From NCBI RefSeq assembly GCF_014982725.1, contig NZ_JADCJZ010000002.1, positions 434,001-498,000 on the forward strand: DNA of 64,000 nt. The letters run 5' to 3'. A model generated the notes under the pieces. That model was not told where the DNA came from and did not search any database. It was given only the letters and a program-made list of their open reading frames with translations. The position numbers and the translations under genes are program-made. This document shows positions 52,201 through 63,132 of this stretch, one piece after another. Position 1 is the first letter of the stretch; every line of letters begins with the position of its first letter. The stretch is from Thermophilibacter gallinarum. GTDB taxonomy: Bacteria > Actinomycetota > Coriobacteriia > Coriobacteriales > Atopobiaceae.

Positions 52201-54624
52201 CTCCCAGGTGGGAGGAACCGGGGCGTTGGGGGTGGCCCAGGTGCCGAGGGCGGCGTTGGGGTCGGCGTCCAGCGTGAGGGGCGAGAAGGACCCGGCGTTG
52301 TAGCTCCTCAGGGCCGCGATGCCGATCATCGCCGCGTTGTCGCCGCAGGCGCGCATGGGCGGCACGGTCACGCGCACGCTGCGCTTCTCGAGCGCCTTCT
52401 TGTACGCCGCGCGCAGGCCCGGGTTGGCCGCCACGCCGCCGCCGACGCAGAAGTCGGAGACGCCGGTCTCCTCCACCGCGGTCACGGCCTTGGCCACCTG
52501 CACGTCGATGACCGCGGCCTCGAAGCTCGCCGCCAGGTCGGGCAGGTTGATGGGACGCCCGGCACGGTTCTCGCCCTCGATGTAGGTGATGACGGCCGTC
52601 TTGAGGCCGGAGAGGCTGAAGCTGTAGTCCCCGCTGTGCATCATCGCGCGCGGGAAGTGGATGGCCTTGGGGTTGCCCTGCGCCGAGAGCTTTGAGATCA
52701 CGGGGCCGCCGGGATAGCCCAGGCCGAGCGCCTTGGCCACCTTGTCAAAGGCCTCGCCCACCGCGTCGTCGATCGTGGCGCCGAGAAGGACGTAGTCGCC
52801 CCAGGCGCGCACGTGGACGAGCATGGTGTTGCCACCGGAGACGATGCTCGCCACGAAGGGCGGCTCAAGGCCCGGGGTCTCGAAGAGGTTGGCCATGAGG
52901 TGGCCCTCGAGGTGATGCACGGCAATGAGCGGCAGGTCGGCGGCCGCGCAGAGGCCCTTCGCGAAGGCGACGCCCACCACGAGCGCGCCCACCAGACCCG
53001 GCCCCGCCGTGACGCCCACGGCCGCGAGATCCGCAGGCGCGAGCGTGTCCACGCCGAAGTGCTCGCCGGCGCGGGCGAGCGTCTCCTCGAAGACGCCGAC
53101 GATGGCCTCGGTGTGCTTGCGGGAGGCGATCTCGGGCACCACGCCGCCGAAGCGCGCGTGGAAGTCGATCTGCGTGGCCACGACGCTCGCGCAGACCACA
53201 CCGCAGCTATCCGTCACGGCCATGGCGGTCTCGTCGCAGGAGGACTCGATCGTAAGGATGAGCGGGCCGGCGGCCGCCAGCGCGGCGCGCGCCTCGGTCG
53301 TGCGCTCGCCGGGCACGATCGGCCACGGGCGGATGGAGGGCGCGGGCTCCGGGCGGCCGGTCGCGATCACGGCGTCCGCCGCGAGCGGCAGCGGGGCGCG
53401 CAGGATGAGGGCGTCGTGGCCGGTGCCGTAGTAGCCCGGTCGGCGGCCCTCCTCCGCGAGGCCGAGCGCCCCATAGAGGGCGCGGGCAGGCTCGTTCTTC
53501 TCGTCCACCTCAAGGGAGATCGTCTGGGCGCCGAGCATCTGCGCGTCGTAGGCAACGCGGGCGACGAGGCGCGTAGCGATGCCCTCGCGCCGACGCGCCG
53601 CGTCCACGACGACCTCCTCGACCTCGAAGTCCGCCCCCGCGAGCACGCCGCCCGCAAATCCGATGACGGTCCCCTGGTCGTGCGCGACCCACCAGCTACG
53701 GCCGGGCTGGGAGAGCTCCTCGTAGAACATCCTCTCGGTCCACGGCGTGTGCGCCGCGCCCTCATAGACGGCCGCCTCGAGCGCGGCCACGGCAGCGGTG
53801 TCGTTCACCGTCATGGGGCGCAGCTGCAGGTGGATGCCCGCGAGCGCGTCGTCCACGCCGGTGAGCTCCACGGACGCCGGCTTCTTGAGGCCAAGGCGCG
53901 TGCGCTCGGCCTCCTCGGCGTCCGAGAGGCGGGTGTAGATGGGCAGGACCAGCGCCGGATCGCCGGGCTGCTCGTCAAAAACGCCGGCCTCCACGGCCGC
54001 GCGAATCAGCCCCTCGCCGGTGGGATACCACGCCTCCTCGGGCGAGAAGGACGCGAGGCCCGCGGCCTCAAAGCGCGCACGATACTTAGCCAGGCCGTTG
54101 CCCGTAAGCGTGAGCTCGGCCGCGTCGGCGCGCCCCGCCCATTCGGTCACGCAGGCGTCGGCCTTGAGAACGGTCTCGGCCGGGAAGGTGCGGTGCGCAC
54201 CGGCTTCGTCGAGCTCGTAGATGCCGGGGTAGACCTCGCCGCGCATGGCGTCTCCGGCGACCGCGAGCGTGCCGCGCGCACCGGCGGCATACGCCGACCA
54301 CGCCATCGCGTCGAGCGCCGAGGTGCCGTAGAGCGGAAGCCCCGCGCCGCACGCGAGGCCCTTGGCCGTGGCGATGCCGATGCGCACACCCGTGAACGAG
54401 CCGGGGCCGCGCCCCACGAGCACGGCGTCGAGGTCGCCCATCGCAAGGCCGACGTCGGCGAGCGTCCCCTGCGCCGTGGTCACGAGCTCCACGTTGGCCT
54501 GGCGTCGGCACATGTGGTCGCGCGCTGCCAGCACCGTCACGGCGCCGTCCGCGCCCACGCGCCCGACGGCGCAGGCCAGCATGTCCGTGGACGTGTCCAG
54601 CGCAAGGATGATCTTCTCGGCCAT
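52198..54624 (-). CDS. TsaB-RimI-TsaD triple fusion (t6A tRNA modification and ribosomal acetylation)
   Basis: The 808-aa chain joins three proteins that are usually separate. TsaB (~1-235) has LALDTSTDMLACAV and GRGPGSFTGVRIGIATAKGLA. RimI (~265-410) is a GNAT acetyltransferase with VEEVVVDAARRREGIATRLV and LEVDEKNEPARALYGALG. TsaD (~455-808) has LTIESSCDETAMAV, the metal-binding HHLEGHLMANL, VSGGNTML and GGGVAANPGLRAA. TsaB and TsaD with TsaE (57162) make N6-threonylcarbamoyl-adenosine on tRNA; RimI acetylates ribosomal protein S18. The stop lies in a REP palindrome. The ATG follows GAGAAGAGCTG. Confidence 0.95.
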   Translation of the reverse strand: MAEKIILALDTSTDMLACAVGRVGADGAVTVLAARDHMCRRQANVELVTTAQGTLADVGLAMGDLDAVLVGRGPGSFTGVRIGIATAKGLACGAGLPLYGTSALDAMAWSAYAAGARGTLAVAGDAMRGEVYPGIYELDEAGAHRTFPAETVLKADACVTEWAGRADAAELTLTGNGLAKYRARFEAAGLASFSPEEAWYPTGEGLIRAAVEAGVFDEQPGDPALVLPIYTRLSDAEEAERTRLGLKKPASVELTGVDDALAGIHLQLRPMTVNDTAAVAALEAAVYEGAAHTPWTERMFYEELSQPGRSWWVAHDQGTVIGFAGGVLAGADFEVEEVVVDAARRREGIATRLVARVAYDAQMLGAQTISLEVDEKNEPARALYGALGLAEEGRRPGYYGTGHDALILRAPLPLAADAVIATGRPEPAPSIRPWPIVPGERTTEARAALAAAGPLILTIESSCDETAMAVTDSCGVVCASVVATQIDFHARFGGVVPEIASRKHTEAIVGVFEETLARAGEHFGVDTLAPADLAAVGVTAGPGLVGALVVGVAFAKGLCAAADLPLIAVHHLEGHLMANLFETPGLEPPFVASIVSGGNTMLVHVRAWGDYVLLGATIDDAVGEAFDKVAKALGLGYPGGPVISKLSAQGNPKAIHFPRAMMHSGDYSFSLSGLKTAVITYIEGENRAGRPINLPDLAASFEAAVIDVQVAKAVTAVEETGVSDFCVGGGVAANPGLRAAYKKALEKRSVRVTVPPMRACGDNAAMIGIAALRSYNAGSFSPLTLDADPNAALGTWATPNAPVPPTWE

Positions 54625-54746
54625 TCGCAGCTCTTCTCGCTCGGGTTCTCAACCCGTCTAGTGTAGTCAAATCGCGCTGCCGGCGCCCCCAGCCGGGCGA
54701 CGGGCGAACCCTCGTCGAGCGAGTGCCGAGAGGATTGGTGCCCCGA

Positions 54747-54941
54747 GGCAGAATTCCGCCTCCCCTGTGTCACTATTTGCCTCGCGTGAGTGCGACTGCA
54801 TCGCAAGCAATGGCCCAAGGGCAACCGGCAAAGCAAGAACCCACAGGTAAACCGACCTCACAAAGGCAAGGGTAAGGAGAGGCTCGCGCTCATGCCACTC
54901 ACATGAGGCAAATAGTGACACAGCGGGGCGTTATTTCTGCC
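54747..54941. repeat. MITE-like element with long terminal inverted repeats
   Basis: The inner ends CTGTGTCACTATTTGCCTC (54765-54783) and its exact inverted copy (54905-54923) are 19 bp and perfect; further matching (TGAGTG/CACTCA) continues inside. Outside, GGCAGAA and TTCTGCC extend the match imperfectly. The ~120 bp between encode nothing supported. It occupies the gap between the TsaB fusion and the DUF3783 gene; the remaining flanks show no other feature. Confidence 0.7.
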
Positions 54942-54963
54942 TCTTGCCCTTCCGGGCGCCGCC

Positions 54964-55428
54964 TCAGTCTGCCCCGGAGTCGCCCCCGCCGCCCATCTGG
55001 GCGTGCTCGGCGGCAACAGCGTCCATCAGCCGCACGAGCGGCCACGCGCGGTTGGTTTTGGTGAGCAGGGCCTTGGGGCCCACGACGCAGCCGGCCTCGC
55101 GCGAGCGGGCGAGAAACTCGTTCACCTGCGCATCGGAGAGACCGCAGAGCAGCACGAACTCCCCCACCGCCGGCTCCGGACCCGCATACGGCACGGGCGC
55201 CGATCGGAACCCCGGCAGCCGGGCGAACGCGCCCGCGGCGTCGCCCAGCCGCTCATACCCGGCCGTGCGCGCCACCACGCCCATATCCTTCAGCACCGCC
55301 CGGACCGCCGCGCCCTTCTCGGAAGAGGGGTCAAGCCCCCAGAGCACCGCGCACGGCACGGGCCCCGAGGGCTTGACCTTCTTCGATCCGGCGGATCCAG
55401 CGGCCTTCTTCCTAGGCCTGCCAGCCAT
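54964..55428 (-). CDS. DUF3783-domain protein
   Basis: The 154-aa protein has a basic, Lys/Gly-rich N-terminal tail (GRPRKKAAGSAGSKKVKPSG) followed by an alpha/beta domain with FVLLCGLSDAQVNEFLARS and KALLTKTNRAWPLVRLMD. This is the DUF3783 pattern found in Clostridia and Actinobacteria; function unknown. Its start overlaps the stop of the upstream rubrerythrin gene by one base, so the pair is cotranscribed. Overexpression with rubrerythrin would suggest a redox-stress link, but no Cys pair is conserved. Confidence 0.7.
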   Translation of the reverse strand: MAGRPRKKAAGSAGSKKVKPSGPVPCAVLWGLDPSSEKGAAVRAVLKDMGVVARTAGYERLGDAAGAFARLPGFRSAPVPYAGPEPAVGEFVLLCGLSDAQVNEFLARSREAGCVVGPKALLTKTNRAWPLVRLMDAVAAEHAQMGGGGDSGAD

Positions 55429-56015
55429 TAGCCGAAGTAGCGCTCGAGCAGGCCCTTGAGAGCCTTGCCGTGACGTGCCTCGTCGCGCGCCATCTCGTGG
55501 ACGGTGTCGTGGATGGCGTCGAGGTTGTTCTTCTTGGCGCAGGTGGCGAGCTCGACCTTGCCCTGCGTGGCACCGAACTCGCAGTCGACGCGCCAGGCGA
55601 GGTTGGACTTGGTGTCAGCCTTCATGTTGGGCTCGAGCTCCTCGCCGAGCAGCTCGGCGAACTTGGAGGCGTGCTCGGCCTCCTCGTAGGCGGCCTTCTC
55701 CCAGTAGAGGCCGATCTCGGGGTAGCCCTCGCGGTGGGCGATGCGGGCCATGCAGAGGTACATGCCGACCTCGGAGCACTCGCCGGTGAAGTTGGCCTTG
55801 AGCTGCTCGAGGATGTAGGCCTTGTCCTCGTCGGAGATGTCGGGGTTGTCCTTGACGGTCTTGGCGTAGATGCCGTACTCGTGCTCGGCGGCGAGCTTGA
55901 GCTCACCCTCGACCTTCTCGAACTGGCTGGCCGGAGCGTGGCAGACCGGGCACTCCGCCGGCGGCTCGGCGCCCTCGTAGATGTAACCGCAGACCTTGCA
56001 GACCCACTTGTCCAT
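55428..56015 (-). CDS. Rubredoxin-rubrerythrin (NADH peroxidase type)
   Basis: The 195-aa protein has an N-terminal rubredoxin ([22 protein letters not shown]) and a C-terminal rubrerythrin diiron four-helix domain with Glu/His ligands ([58 protein letters not shown]). It reduces hydrogen peroxide to water in anaerobes. The rubredoxin-first order matches reverse rubrerythrin. The ATG follows AGGAGG. A PerR-like gene lies 75 bp upstream in the same direction, consistent with peroxide-responsive control. Confidence 0.94.
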   Translation of the reverse strand: MDKWVCKVCGYIYEGAEPPAECPVCHAPASQFEKVEGELKLAAEHEYGIYAKTVKDNPDISDEDKAYILEQLKANFTGECSEVGMYLCMARIAHREGYPEIGLYWEKAAYEEAEHASKFAELLGEELEPNMKADTKSNLAWRVDCEFGATQGKVELATCAKKNNLDAIHDTVHEMARDEARHGKALKGLLERYFG

Positions 56016-56090
56016 CGTGAAACCTCCTTGTTGTTTCGGTGGCGGAGCCGCGGCCCCGCCCCTCTCCTATGCACACGGCCAGGCTCCCGC

Positions 56091-56489
56091 CTAGGCCGAA
56101 GATGCCTCGCATGCCTGGCACGCGGGACACACGCCATCGAACTGCAGCGTGTGACCGGTTATGCGATAGCCCGACGCCCCGGCCGCCGCCTCGTCGACGC
56201 CGTCGAGAACGGGAACCATGACGTCGTCCACGCGGCCGCAGTGGGTGCAGCGCACGTGGTAGTGCTCGAACGCGCGGTGGTCGAAGCGGTCCGCCCCGTT
56301 GTTGATGCGCACGCGCCCGATCTGGCCCTCGTCGGCGAGCAGGCTCAGCGTGCGATAGACGGTCGCACGGCCGATGCCGGGATGCTCCTCGCGGACGGCC
56401 TCGTAGACCTCGTCGGCGGTGGGATGGTTGGCGAGGCGCCGCAGCCCCTCTGCGATGATCTGGCGCTGGACGGTGTTTCTCGTCGGCAT
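56091..56489 (-). CDS. Fur-family regulator, PerR-like
   Basis: The 132-aa protein has a winged helix (NHPTADEVYEAVREEHPGIG, ATVYRTLSLLADEGQIG) and a dimerisation domain. Its metal ligands include the regulatory region NNGADRFDHRAFEHYHVRC and a structural zinc site CTHC...CPAC. The pattern with Asp/His in this region fits PerR peroxide sensors better than Fur. It sits upstream of rubrerythrin in the same direction. A TTGAGA-N5-TCTCAA palindrome lies in its promoter region, suggesting self-regulation. Confidence 0.82.
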   Translation of the reverse strand: MPTRNTVQRQIIAEGLRRLANHPTADEVYEAVREEHPGIGRATVYRTLSLLADEGQIGRVRINNGADRFDHRAFEHYHVRCTHCGRVDDVMVPVLDGVDEAAAGASGYRITGHTLQFDGVCPACQACEASSA

Positions 56490-56528
56490 GTCCCGCCTCC
56501 CTTCTCGGCCTACGAGAAGGATAGCATA

Positions 56529-56545
56529 TTGAGACTAAATCTCAA
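56529..56545 (-). promoter_or_regulatory. Operator-like palindrome in the perR promoter
   Basis: TTGAGA-CTAAA-TCTCAA is a perfect 6+6 inverted repeat ~40 bp before the PerR-like start. It does not match the classical Bacillus Per box exactly, but its position and symmetry fit a Fur-family site. Confidence 0.5.
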
Positions 56546-56682
56546 AAAGATAATTCCCGACGGCTTTGGTAACGGGTTGTGCGTTCCGCTGGCGCCGAAT
56601 CATGGCCACAAGGCGCAAAAGTCGTCAGCAACGTCAGCGCCGGAGCCTCGCCAGGGGGCGAGAAGGACCACCGCCCGCCGCG

Positions 56683-57162
56683 TCACAGCGCAGAGAGCAG
56701 CTCCTCGCCGCGCGCGTCGTGCGCGACCAGCCGGACCTCGCGCGGGGGCTCCTCCCCAGGCTCGGCCTCGTCATCCAGGCGCGTCACGAAGACGTCCACG
56801 CGCGCGTCGCCGATCTCGTCGGCGAACTGCTCGCCCCACTCGATGACGCAGACGCCGTCGGCGCCGAGCACGTCGAAGATGCCCGTGTCCTCCAGCTGCT
56901 CGGGGTCGTCGAGCCGGTAGAGGTCGAAGTGGCAGAGCGGCATCTCCGCCCCCTCGTAGACCATCTCGATCGTGAACGTGGGGCTCGTGACGTCACCCGC
57001 CACGCCCATGCCCGCGGCGATGCCCTTGGTGAGCTGGGTCTTGCCGGCGCCGAGGTCCCCGGTCAGGACGAGCACGTCGCCTGAGCGCAGGGCCTCCCCC
57101 AGGCGCTCGCCCAGCGCGATGGTCTCCTCGCGCGACGCGGTCCGGAAGCTCTTCTCGCTCAT
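56683..57162 (-). CDS. tsaE: TsaE, ATPase of tRNA t6A synthesis
   Basis: The 159-aa P-loop protein has Walker A TGDLGAGKTQLTKGIA, the family strand SPTFTIEMVYEG and LCHFDLYRLDDPEQLEDTG with the acidic residues, and VCVIEWGEQFAD. It stimulates TsaB-TsaD turnover. The open frame extends to 57375, but the ATG at 57162 overlaps the upstream udg stop by four bases (ATGA). Its partners TsaB and TsaD lie 2 kb away, separated by a redox cluster, although in many Actinobacteria these genes are contiguous. Confidence 0.93.
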   Translation of the reverse strand: MSEKSFRTASREETIALGERLGEALRSGDVLVLTGDLGAGKTQLTKGIAAGMGVAGDVTSPTFTIEMVYEGAEMPLCHFDLYRLDDPEQLEDTGIFDVLGADGVCVIEWGEQFADEIGDARVDVFVTRLDDEAEPGEEPPREVRLVAHDARGEELLSAL

Positions 57163-57773
57163 CGCGCCTCCTCTGCCGGATGCTCGGCGAGCCAGGCGCC
57201 CACCATCCTCAGGTCGTCCTCGAGCAGCGGCTGCCACTCGGAGTGGTAGATGCAGGCGGCCGGGTGGAACGTCGGGCACACCACGAAGTGGCCCGTCTGA
57301 TGAAGGCGGCCGCGCAGCGACGTCACGCCCGCGTTCGTCCTCAACACGAACTGCGACGCGAAGTTGCCCAGGCACACGATGACGTCGGGCCAGATGGAGC
57401 GGATCTGCTCACGCAGGAACGGGGCGCACGCCTCGATCTCCTCGGGCTTGGGGTTGCGGTTTCCGGGCGGTCGGCACTTGACCACGTTTGCGATGTAGAT
57501 CTCGTCTCGCGTGAGGCCGGCGCAGCCGAGAAGTGCGTCCAGCTTGTGTCCGGCAGCACCGACGAAGGGCTCGCCCTGCAGGTCCTCGTTGCGGCCGGGG
57601 CCCTCGCCGATGAACATCACCCGCGCGTGGGGGTTGCCCACGCCGAAGACCAGGTTCGTGCGCGTGGCGCCCAGCGGGCAGAGCTGGCAGTTGCCCATGA
57701 GGTCGCGGATCTCCTGAAGCGAGACCTCGCGCGGCCCCTGGTGCTCGTGGCCCGGAATGCGCATGACGGACAT
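57159..57773 (-). CDS. Family 4 uracil-DNA glycosylase
   Basis: The 204-aa iron-sulfur DNA repair enzyme removes uracil. It has cysteine ligands in [12 protein letters not shown] and further Cys in [20 protein letters not shown], the catalytic [17 protein letters not shown] and FHPAACIYH. The ATG at 57773 follows AAGGGGG; a second ATG at 57764 is also possible. The stop overlaps the tsaE start. It lies 46 bases after the alr stop and may be cotranscribed with alr. Confidence 0.93.
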   Translation of the reverse strand: MSVMRIPGHEHQGPREVSLQEIRDLMGNCQLCPLGATRTNLVFGVGNPHARVMFIGEGPGRNEDLQGEPFVGAAGHKLDALLGCAGLTRDEIYIANVVKCRPPGNRNPKPEEIEACAPFLREQIRSIWPDVIVCLGNFASQFVLRTNAGVTSLRGRLHQTGHFVVCPTFHPAACIYHSEWQPLLEDDLRMVGAWLAEHPAEEAR

Positions 57774-57819
57774 GAGGTCGAGCCCCCTTCTCTCGGCGGC
57801 GGTCCTGCCGCCGGCGCGG

Positions 57820-58980
57820 CTAGGTGTAGATCTTCTCAAGACGCATCCCAAAGTCGCAGACTACCTCGTAGTTGATGGTGTTTCTCAGCCCCGCCATCTC
57901 CTCGGCCGTGATGCGCTCGTCGTCGTCCGCACCGATCAGGGTCACCACGTCGCCGTACTCGACGGGGCGCGTGGGACGATAGGAGCGGGCGCCGTTGACG
58001 TCCACGGCGAACATGAACTGGTCCATGCAGATGTTGCCCACCTGGCGGCAGCGCACGCCACCGACCAGCACGTCCATCTGGTTGGAGAGCTCGCGGGCAA
58101 GGCCGTCCGCATAGCCGATGGGAACCGTGGCGACCTGGATGTTGCGGCGGGGGACCCGCCAGGTGAGGCCGTAGCCCACGCCGTCCCCGACGTTGGGGTA
58201 GATGACGCGCACCACGCGACCGCGCACGCTCATGACCGGCTCGAGGTCGATGCACCCGTGCGTGGTGTCGGCGGGGTGCAGGCCGTAGAGCCCCACGCCG
58301 ACGCGGCACATGTCGAAGTGGCACTCGGGGTGCAGGATGGTGCCCGGGGTGTTGTCGCAGTGCACGAGCCCCGTGTCCAGGCCGGCGCCGCGCAGCGCCT
58401 CGACCGTCTCGCGGAAGCGGTTGAGCTGCAGGGCGAAGTCCCAGTCGTCGGGCACGTCGGCGGTCGCGAAGTGCGTGAAGGTGCCCGCGCACTCGAGGCC
58501 GCGGTGGAAGTCGATCGTGCGGCGCAGCTCGACGGCGTCGGCGCGACGGACGCCGATCCTGGTCATGCCCGTGTCCACGGCGAGGTGATAGCGCGCCACG
58601 CGACCGGCCGAGGCGGCGGCCTCGCCGAGGGCGAGCGCGAACTCGGAGGTGTACACGGCGGGCATGAGGTCGTGCTCGACGAGCGTCTGGACGCAGGTCG
58701 CCGGGGGCTCGGAGAGGATGAGGATGGGCCACTCGATCCCCGCCTCGCGCAGGGCGACGCCCTCCCTCACGGTGGCGACGGCGAACTGGCTGGCCCCGGC
58801 GGCGTGCATGGTCTTGATGCACGGAACGGCACCGTGGCCGTAGGCGTCGGCCTTGACCACGCACATCATCTCGACGCCGCGGCCCAAGAGGCGCCTGAAC
58901 GCCGACGTGTTCCTCCTCAGCGCCGCAAGGTTGACCTCGACCCACGCCCAGCGGCTCTCGGGTCCCTGAACCCTCTCCAC
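57820..58980 (-). CDS. alr: Alanine racemase
   Basis: The 386-aa PLP enzyme has the Lys anchor in CVVKADAYGHG (Lys43), the N-terminal TIM barrel and a C-terminal beta domain with GVGYGLTWRV (catalytic Tyr), and NICMDQFMFAVD. It makes D-alanine for peptidoglycan. The GTG start at 58980 follows GGAAGGTGGAG. It follows the nnrD gene by 30 bases in a leftward series. Confidence 0.96.
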   Translation of the reverse strand: MERVQGPESRWAWVEVNLAALRRNTSAFRRLLGRGVEMMCVVKADAYGHGAVPCIKTMHAAGASQFAVATVREGVALREAGIEWPILILSEPPATCVQTLVEHDLMPAVYTSEFALALGEAAASAGRVARYHLAVDTGMTRIGVRRADAVELRRTIDFHRGLECAGTFTHFATADVPDDWDFALQLNRFRETVEALRGAGLDTGLVHCDNTPGTILHPECHFDMCRVGVGLYGLHPADTTHGCIDLEPVMSVRGRVVRVIYPNVGDGVGYGLTWRVPRRNIQVATVPIGYADGLARELSNQMDVLVGGVRCRQVGNICMDQFMFAVDVNGARSYRPTRPVEYGDVVTLIGADDDERITAEEMAGLRNTINYEVVCDFGMRLEKIYT

Positions 58981-59010
58981 GACTCCACCTTCCTGCGGCC
59001 TGCGGCCGCG

Positions 59011-60624
59011 TTACTCCCCCGCCGGTCCGTCGGGATAGGCGACGTGCGCGTCGACGGCGTCCGAGGCGACGCCGACCACGTCTATGATGTCACTCGCCAT
59101 CACCGCGCGCGAGCCCCGGCGCTCGGCGGCAAGCGTTCCGGCGTAGGCGTGCACCTCGCAGACGTAGGCGGCCAGCAGCGCGGGATCGACGTCGGCCTCG
59201 GAGCGCTGGGCTATCGCGGACGCCATCATGCCCGCCAGCACGTCACCCGACCCCGCCGTGGCGAGCGCGGCCGGACCCGGCTTGGGGAGCACGGCCCGCT
59301 CCACGCTCACGCAGCAGGTCGCGGTGCCCTTGCCCACGACGACGAGCTCGGAGCCCCCGTCCGCCCAGACGATGTCGCGCGCAGCGTCGAGCTGGTCCGA
59401 GAGGGAGGAGACCCCGCCCGCCGGACGGCCCACCAGGCGCGCCAGCTCGCCCCGATGCGGGGTGATGACGAGCGGGGCGGATCGGCGGATGATCTCGGGG
59501 TACTGGGGGAGCGCGCCGTTGGTCAGGCGCGCGAGGCAGTTGAGGCCGTCGGCATCCACCACCAGCGGGACGTCCATGCCGAGAAGTGCCGAGACGACGG
59601 CGCAGGTGCCGCCGCTCACGCGGAGCCCCGGGCCCACCAGGACCGCGGAGGAGCGCTCGGCGAGCTTGCAGACCACGTCGCGCGCGTCGGCGGTCAGGGT
59701 CCCGTCGGCGTCCTCCGGGAGCGGCACCACGGGTATCTCCAGCAGGTGCGCCTGGGCGACCGCCGCCGCGGAGGCGGGGGTCGCCAGCGTCACGTAGCCG
59801 GCGCCCATGCGGGCGGCGGCGAGGGCGGCCATGATCGCGGCGCCCGGGTAGCGCCGCGAGCCGCCCACGACGAGCACGGAGCCGCGGCTGAACTTGTCGA
59901 CGGCAGACGTGCGCGGAAGCAGCGCCTCGAGGTAGTCCGCGAGGTCCGTCCTCCAGGCGACGGGATCCTCGTCGACCACGAGCCGGTCGGTCTGCTCGGC
60001 GAGCGGAGCCACGACGATGGCGCCGCACACGTCCCGCCCGTCGTCGGTCAGCAGGCCGGGCTTGAGCGCCAGCATCGTCACCGTCATGTCAGCGACGACG
60101 CACGCCTCGGCGGCGAGGCCGGTCTGGGCGGACAGGCCGCTCGGCACGTCGACGGAGACCACGCGGGCAGTGCTCGCGTTGAGGCACTCGATCCAGATGT
60201 CGAACGGGGCCCTGACCTCACCGTGGAAGCCGGTGCCGAGCATGCAGTCGAGTGCGACGTCCGCCGTGGCGAGAAGGTCGTCGAGCTCGTCGCGGGACGG
60301 CCCCACCAGCACCGAGGCTCCGGCGCGCACCGCGCTCTGCGCCACCTGGCGCGGGAGGTCCCCGGGGAGCGCGTCGGGCTCGACGGGGGACACCACGGTC
60401 ACGTTGGCGCCCTGGGCGCGCAGCGCCTCGGCGGCGACCCATCCGTCGCCACCGTTGTTGCCCATGCCGGCGAGGACGACGACGTTGTCCATCTCGCCCA
60501 GCTCGAGCACCTCCTGGGCGGCGGCGAGCCCGGCCCGGTGCATGAGCTCGGAAACGCTCACGCCCTCGCGGGTCAGGGCCACCTCGACGCGCTTCACGTC
60601 GTCAATGTTCAGCACTGGCTGCAT
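59011..60624 (-). CDS. nnrD: Bifunctional NAD(P)H-hydrate repair enzyme (epimerase + dehydratase)
   Basis: The 537-aa enzyme fixes damaged NAD(P)H. The N-terminal YjeF/NnrE epimerase (~1-225) has VLAGMGNNGGDGWVAAEAL and a VSVDVPSGLSAQTG region. The C-terminal NnrD dehydratase (~245-530) has KFSRGSVLVVGGSRRYPGAAIM, ITPHRGELARL and ATAGSGDVLAGMMASA. It lies between acpS and alr in an envelope-linked run, an arrangement common in Firmicutes and Actinobacteria. The ATG at 60624 follows GGAGGTGCG. Confidence 0.95.
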   Translation of the reverse strand: MQPVLNIDDVKRVEVALTREGVSVSELMHRAGLAAAQEVLELGEMDNVVVLAGMGNNGGDGWVAAEALRAQGANVTVVSPVEPDALPGDLPRQVAQSAVRAGASVLVGPSRDELDDLLATADVALDCMLGTGFHGEVRAPFDIWIECLNASTARVVSVDVPSGLSAQTGLAAEACVVADMTVTMLALKPGLLTDDGRDVCGAIVVAPLAEQTDRLVVDEDPVAWRTDLADYLEALLPRTSAVDKFSRGSVLVVGGSRRYPGAAIMAALAAARMGAGYVTLATPASAAAVAQAHLLEIPVVPLPEDADGTLTADARDVVCKLAERSSAVLVGPGLRVSGGTCAVVSALLGMDVPLVVDADGLNCLARLTNGALPQYPEIIRRSAPLVITPHRGELARLVGRPAGGVSSLSDQLDAARDIVWADGGSELVVVGKGTATCCVSVERAVLPKPGPAALATAGSGDVLAGMMASAIAQRSEADVDPALLAAYVCEVHAYAGTLAAERRGSRAVMASDIIDVVGVASDAVDAHVAYPDGPAGE

Positions 60625-60673
60625 ATCCGCACCTCCAGGGGGCGACGGCGAACCTAGTCGTCACCCATCATAC

Positions 60674-61213
60674 TCAAGAGTCCTGCCGGGGCGACCCCGC
60701 CGCCCTGACCTCAAGGTCGTCGAGCTCCGCATCCTGCACGCGCTCGAGCTCGTCGAGCACGGCGCGCGCCTCCTTGAACGAGTTGGCGAGGGCGCGCTCC
60801 GCGTCGCGGCGGGCGTCGGGCGCGGGGCGGACGTCGTCGGTCACCGCGATGGCGTTTGCGACCGCGACGTCGTGGGTGTGCGATATGGAGAGGGCGATCT
60901 CGCGGATGCCCTTCTCGCGGGCGACCTCCGCCGCGCGACCGCTCAGCAGCGCGCGCGGCCGGCCCGACTCGTCGCGGCCGACGGACACGTCGCGGAACCC
61001 GACGCCGTCCGCGAAGCCGGTCCCCAGCGCCTTGACCACGGCCTCGCGCGCCGCGAAGCGGGCGGCGTAGTGCTCGGCCGGACGCGCGGTCCGCTCGCAG
61101 TAGGCCCGCTCCTCGTCGGTGAAGACGCGCCGCGCGAAGTTGGGGCGCCGCGCGAGCACGCGCTCCATGCGGTCGATCTCCAGCATGTCCACGCCGATTC
61201 CAGCAGTTGCCAT
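60674..61213 (-). CDS. acpS: Holo-[acyl-carrier-protein] synthase with C-terminal extension
   Basis: The first ~125 residues are a normal AcpS: GIGVDMLEIDRMERVL with the metal-binding Asp, FTDEERAYC, ARFAAREAVVKALGTG and ISHTHDVAVANAIA. It transfers phosphopantetheine to acyl carrier protein. The chain continues ~54 residues (DDVRPAPDARRDAERALANS, then acidic helices), making it 179 aa rather than ~125. The ATG at 61213 lies two bases after the glmS stop, with GGAG in the glmS tail. The extension has no known function. Confidence 0.92.
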   Translation of the reverse strand: MATAGIGVDMLEIDRMERVLARRPNFARRVFTDEERAYCERTARPAEHYAARFAAREAVVKALGTGFADGVGFRDVSVGRDESGRPRALLSGRAAEVAREKGIREIALSISHTHDVAVANAIAVTDDVRPAPDARRDAERALANSFKEARAVLDELERVQDAELDDLEVRAAGSPRQDS

Positions 61214-61215
61214 GG

Positions 61216-63066
<1,851 letters not shown>

Positions 63067-63132
63067 GGTGCCTCCTCTGGACGGGACGGCAGCGCCGCCC
63101 GTGGGTTCGGTCCGCGCCCGGCTCCCGCGCGC

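Noticed and set aside
63067-63132. A glmS ribozyme before glmS
   Set aside because: The 66-bp gap between glmM and glmS is too short, and the conserved core was not recognised.
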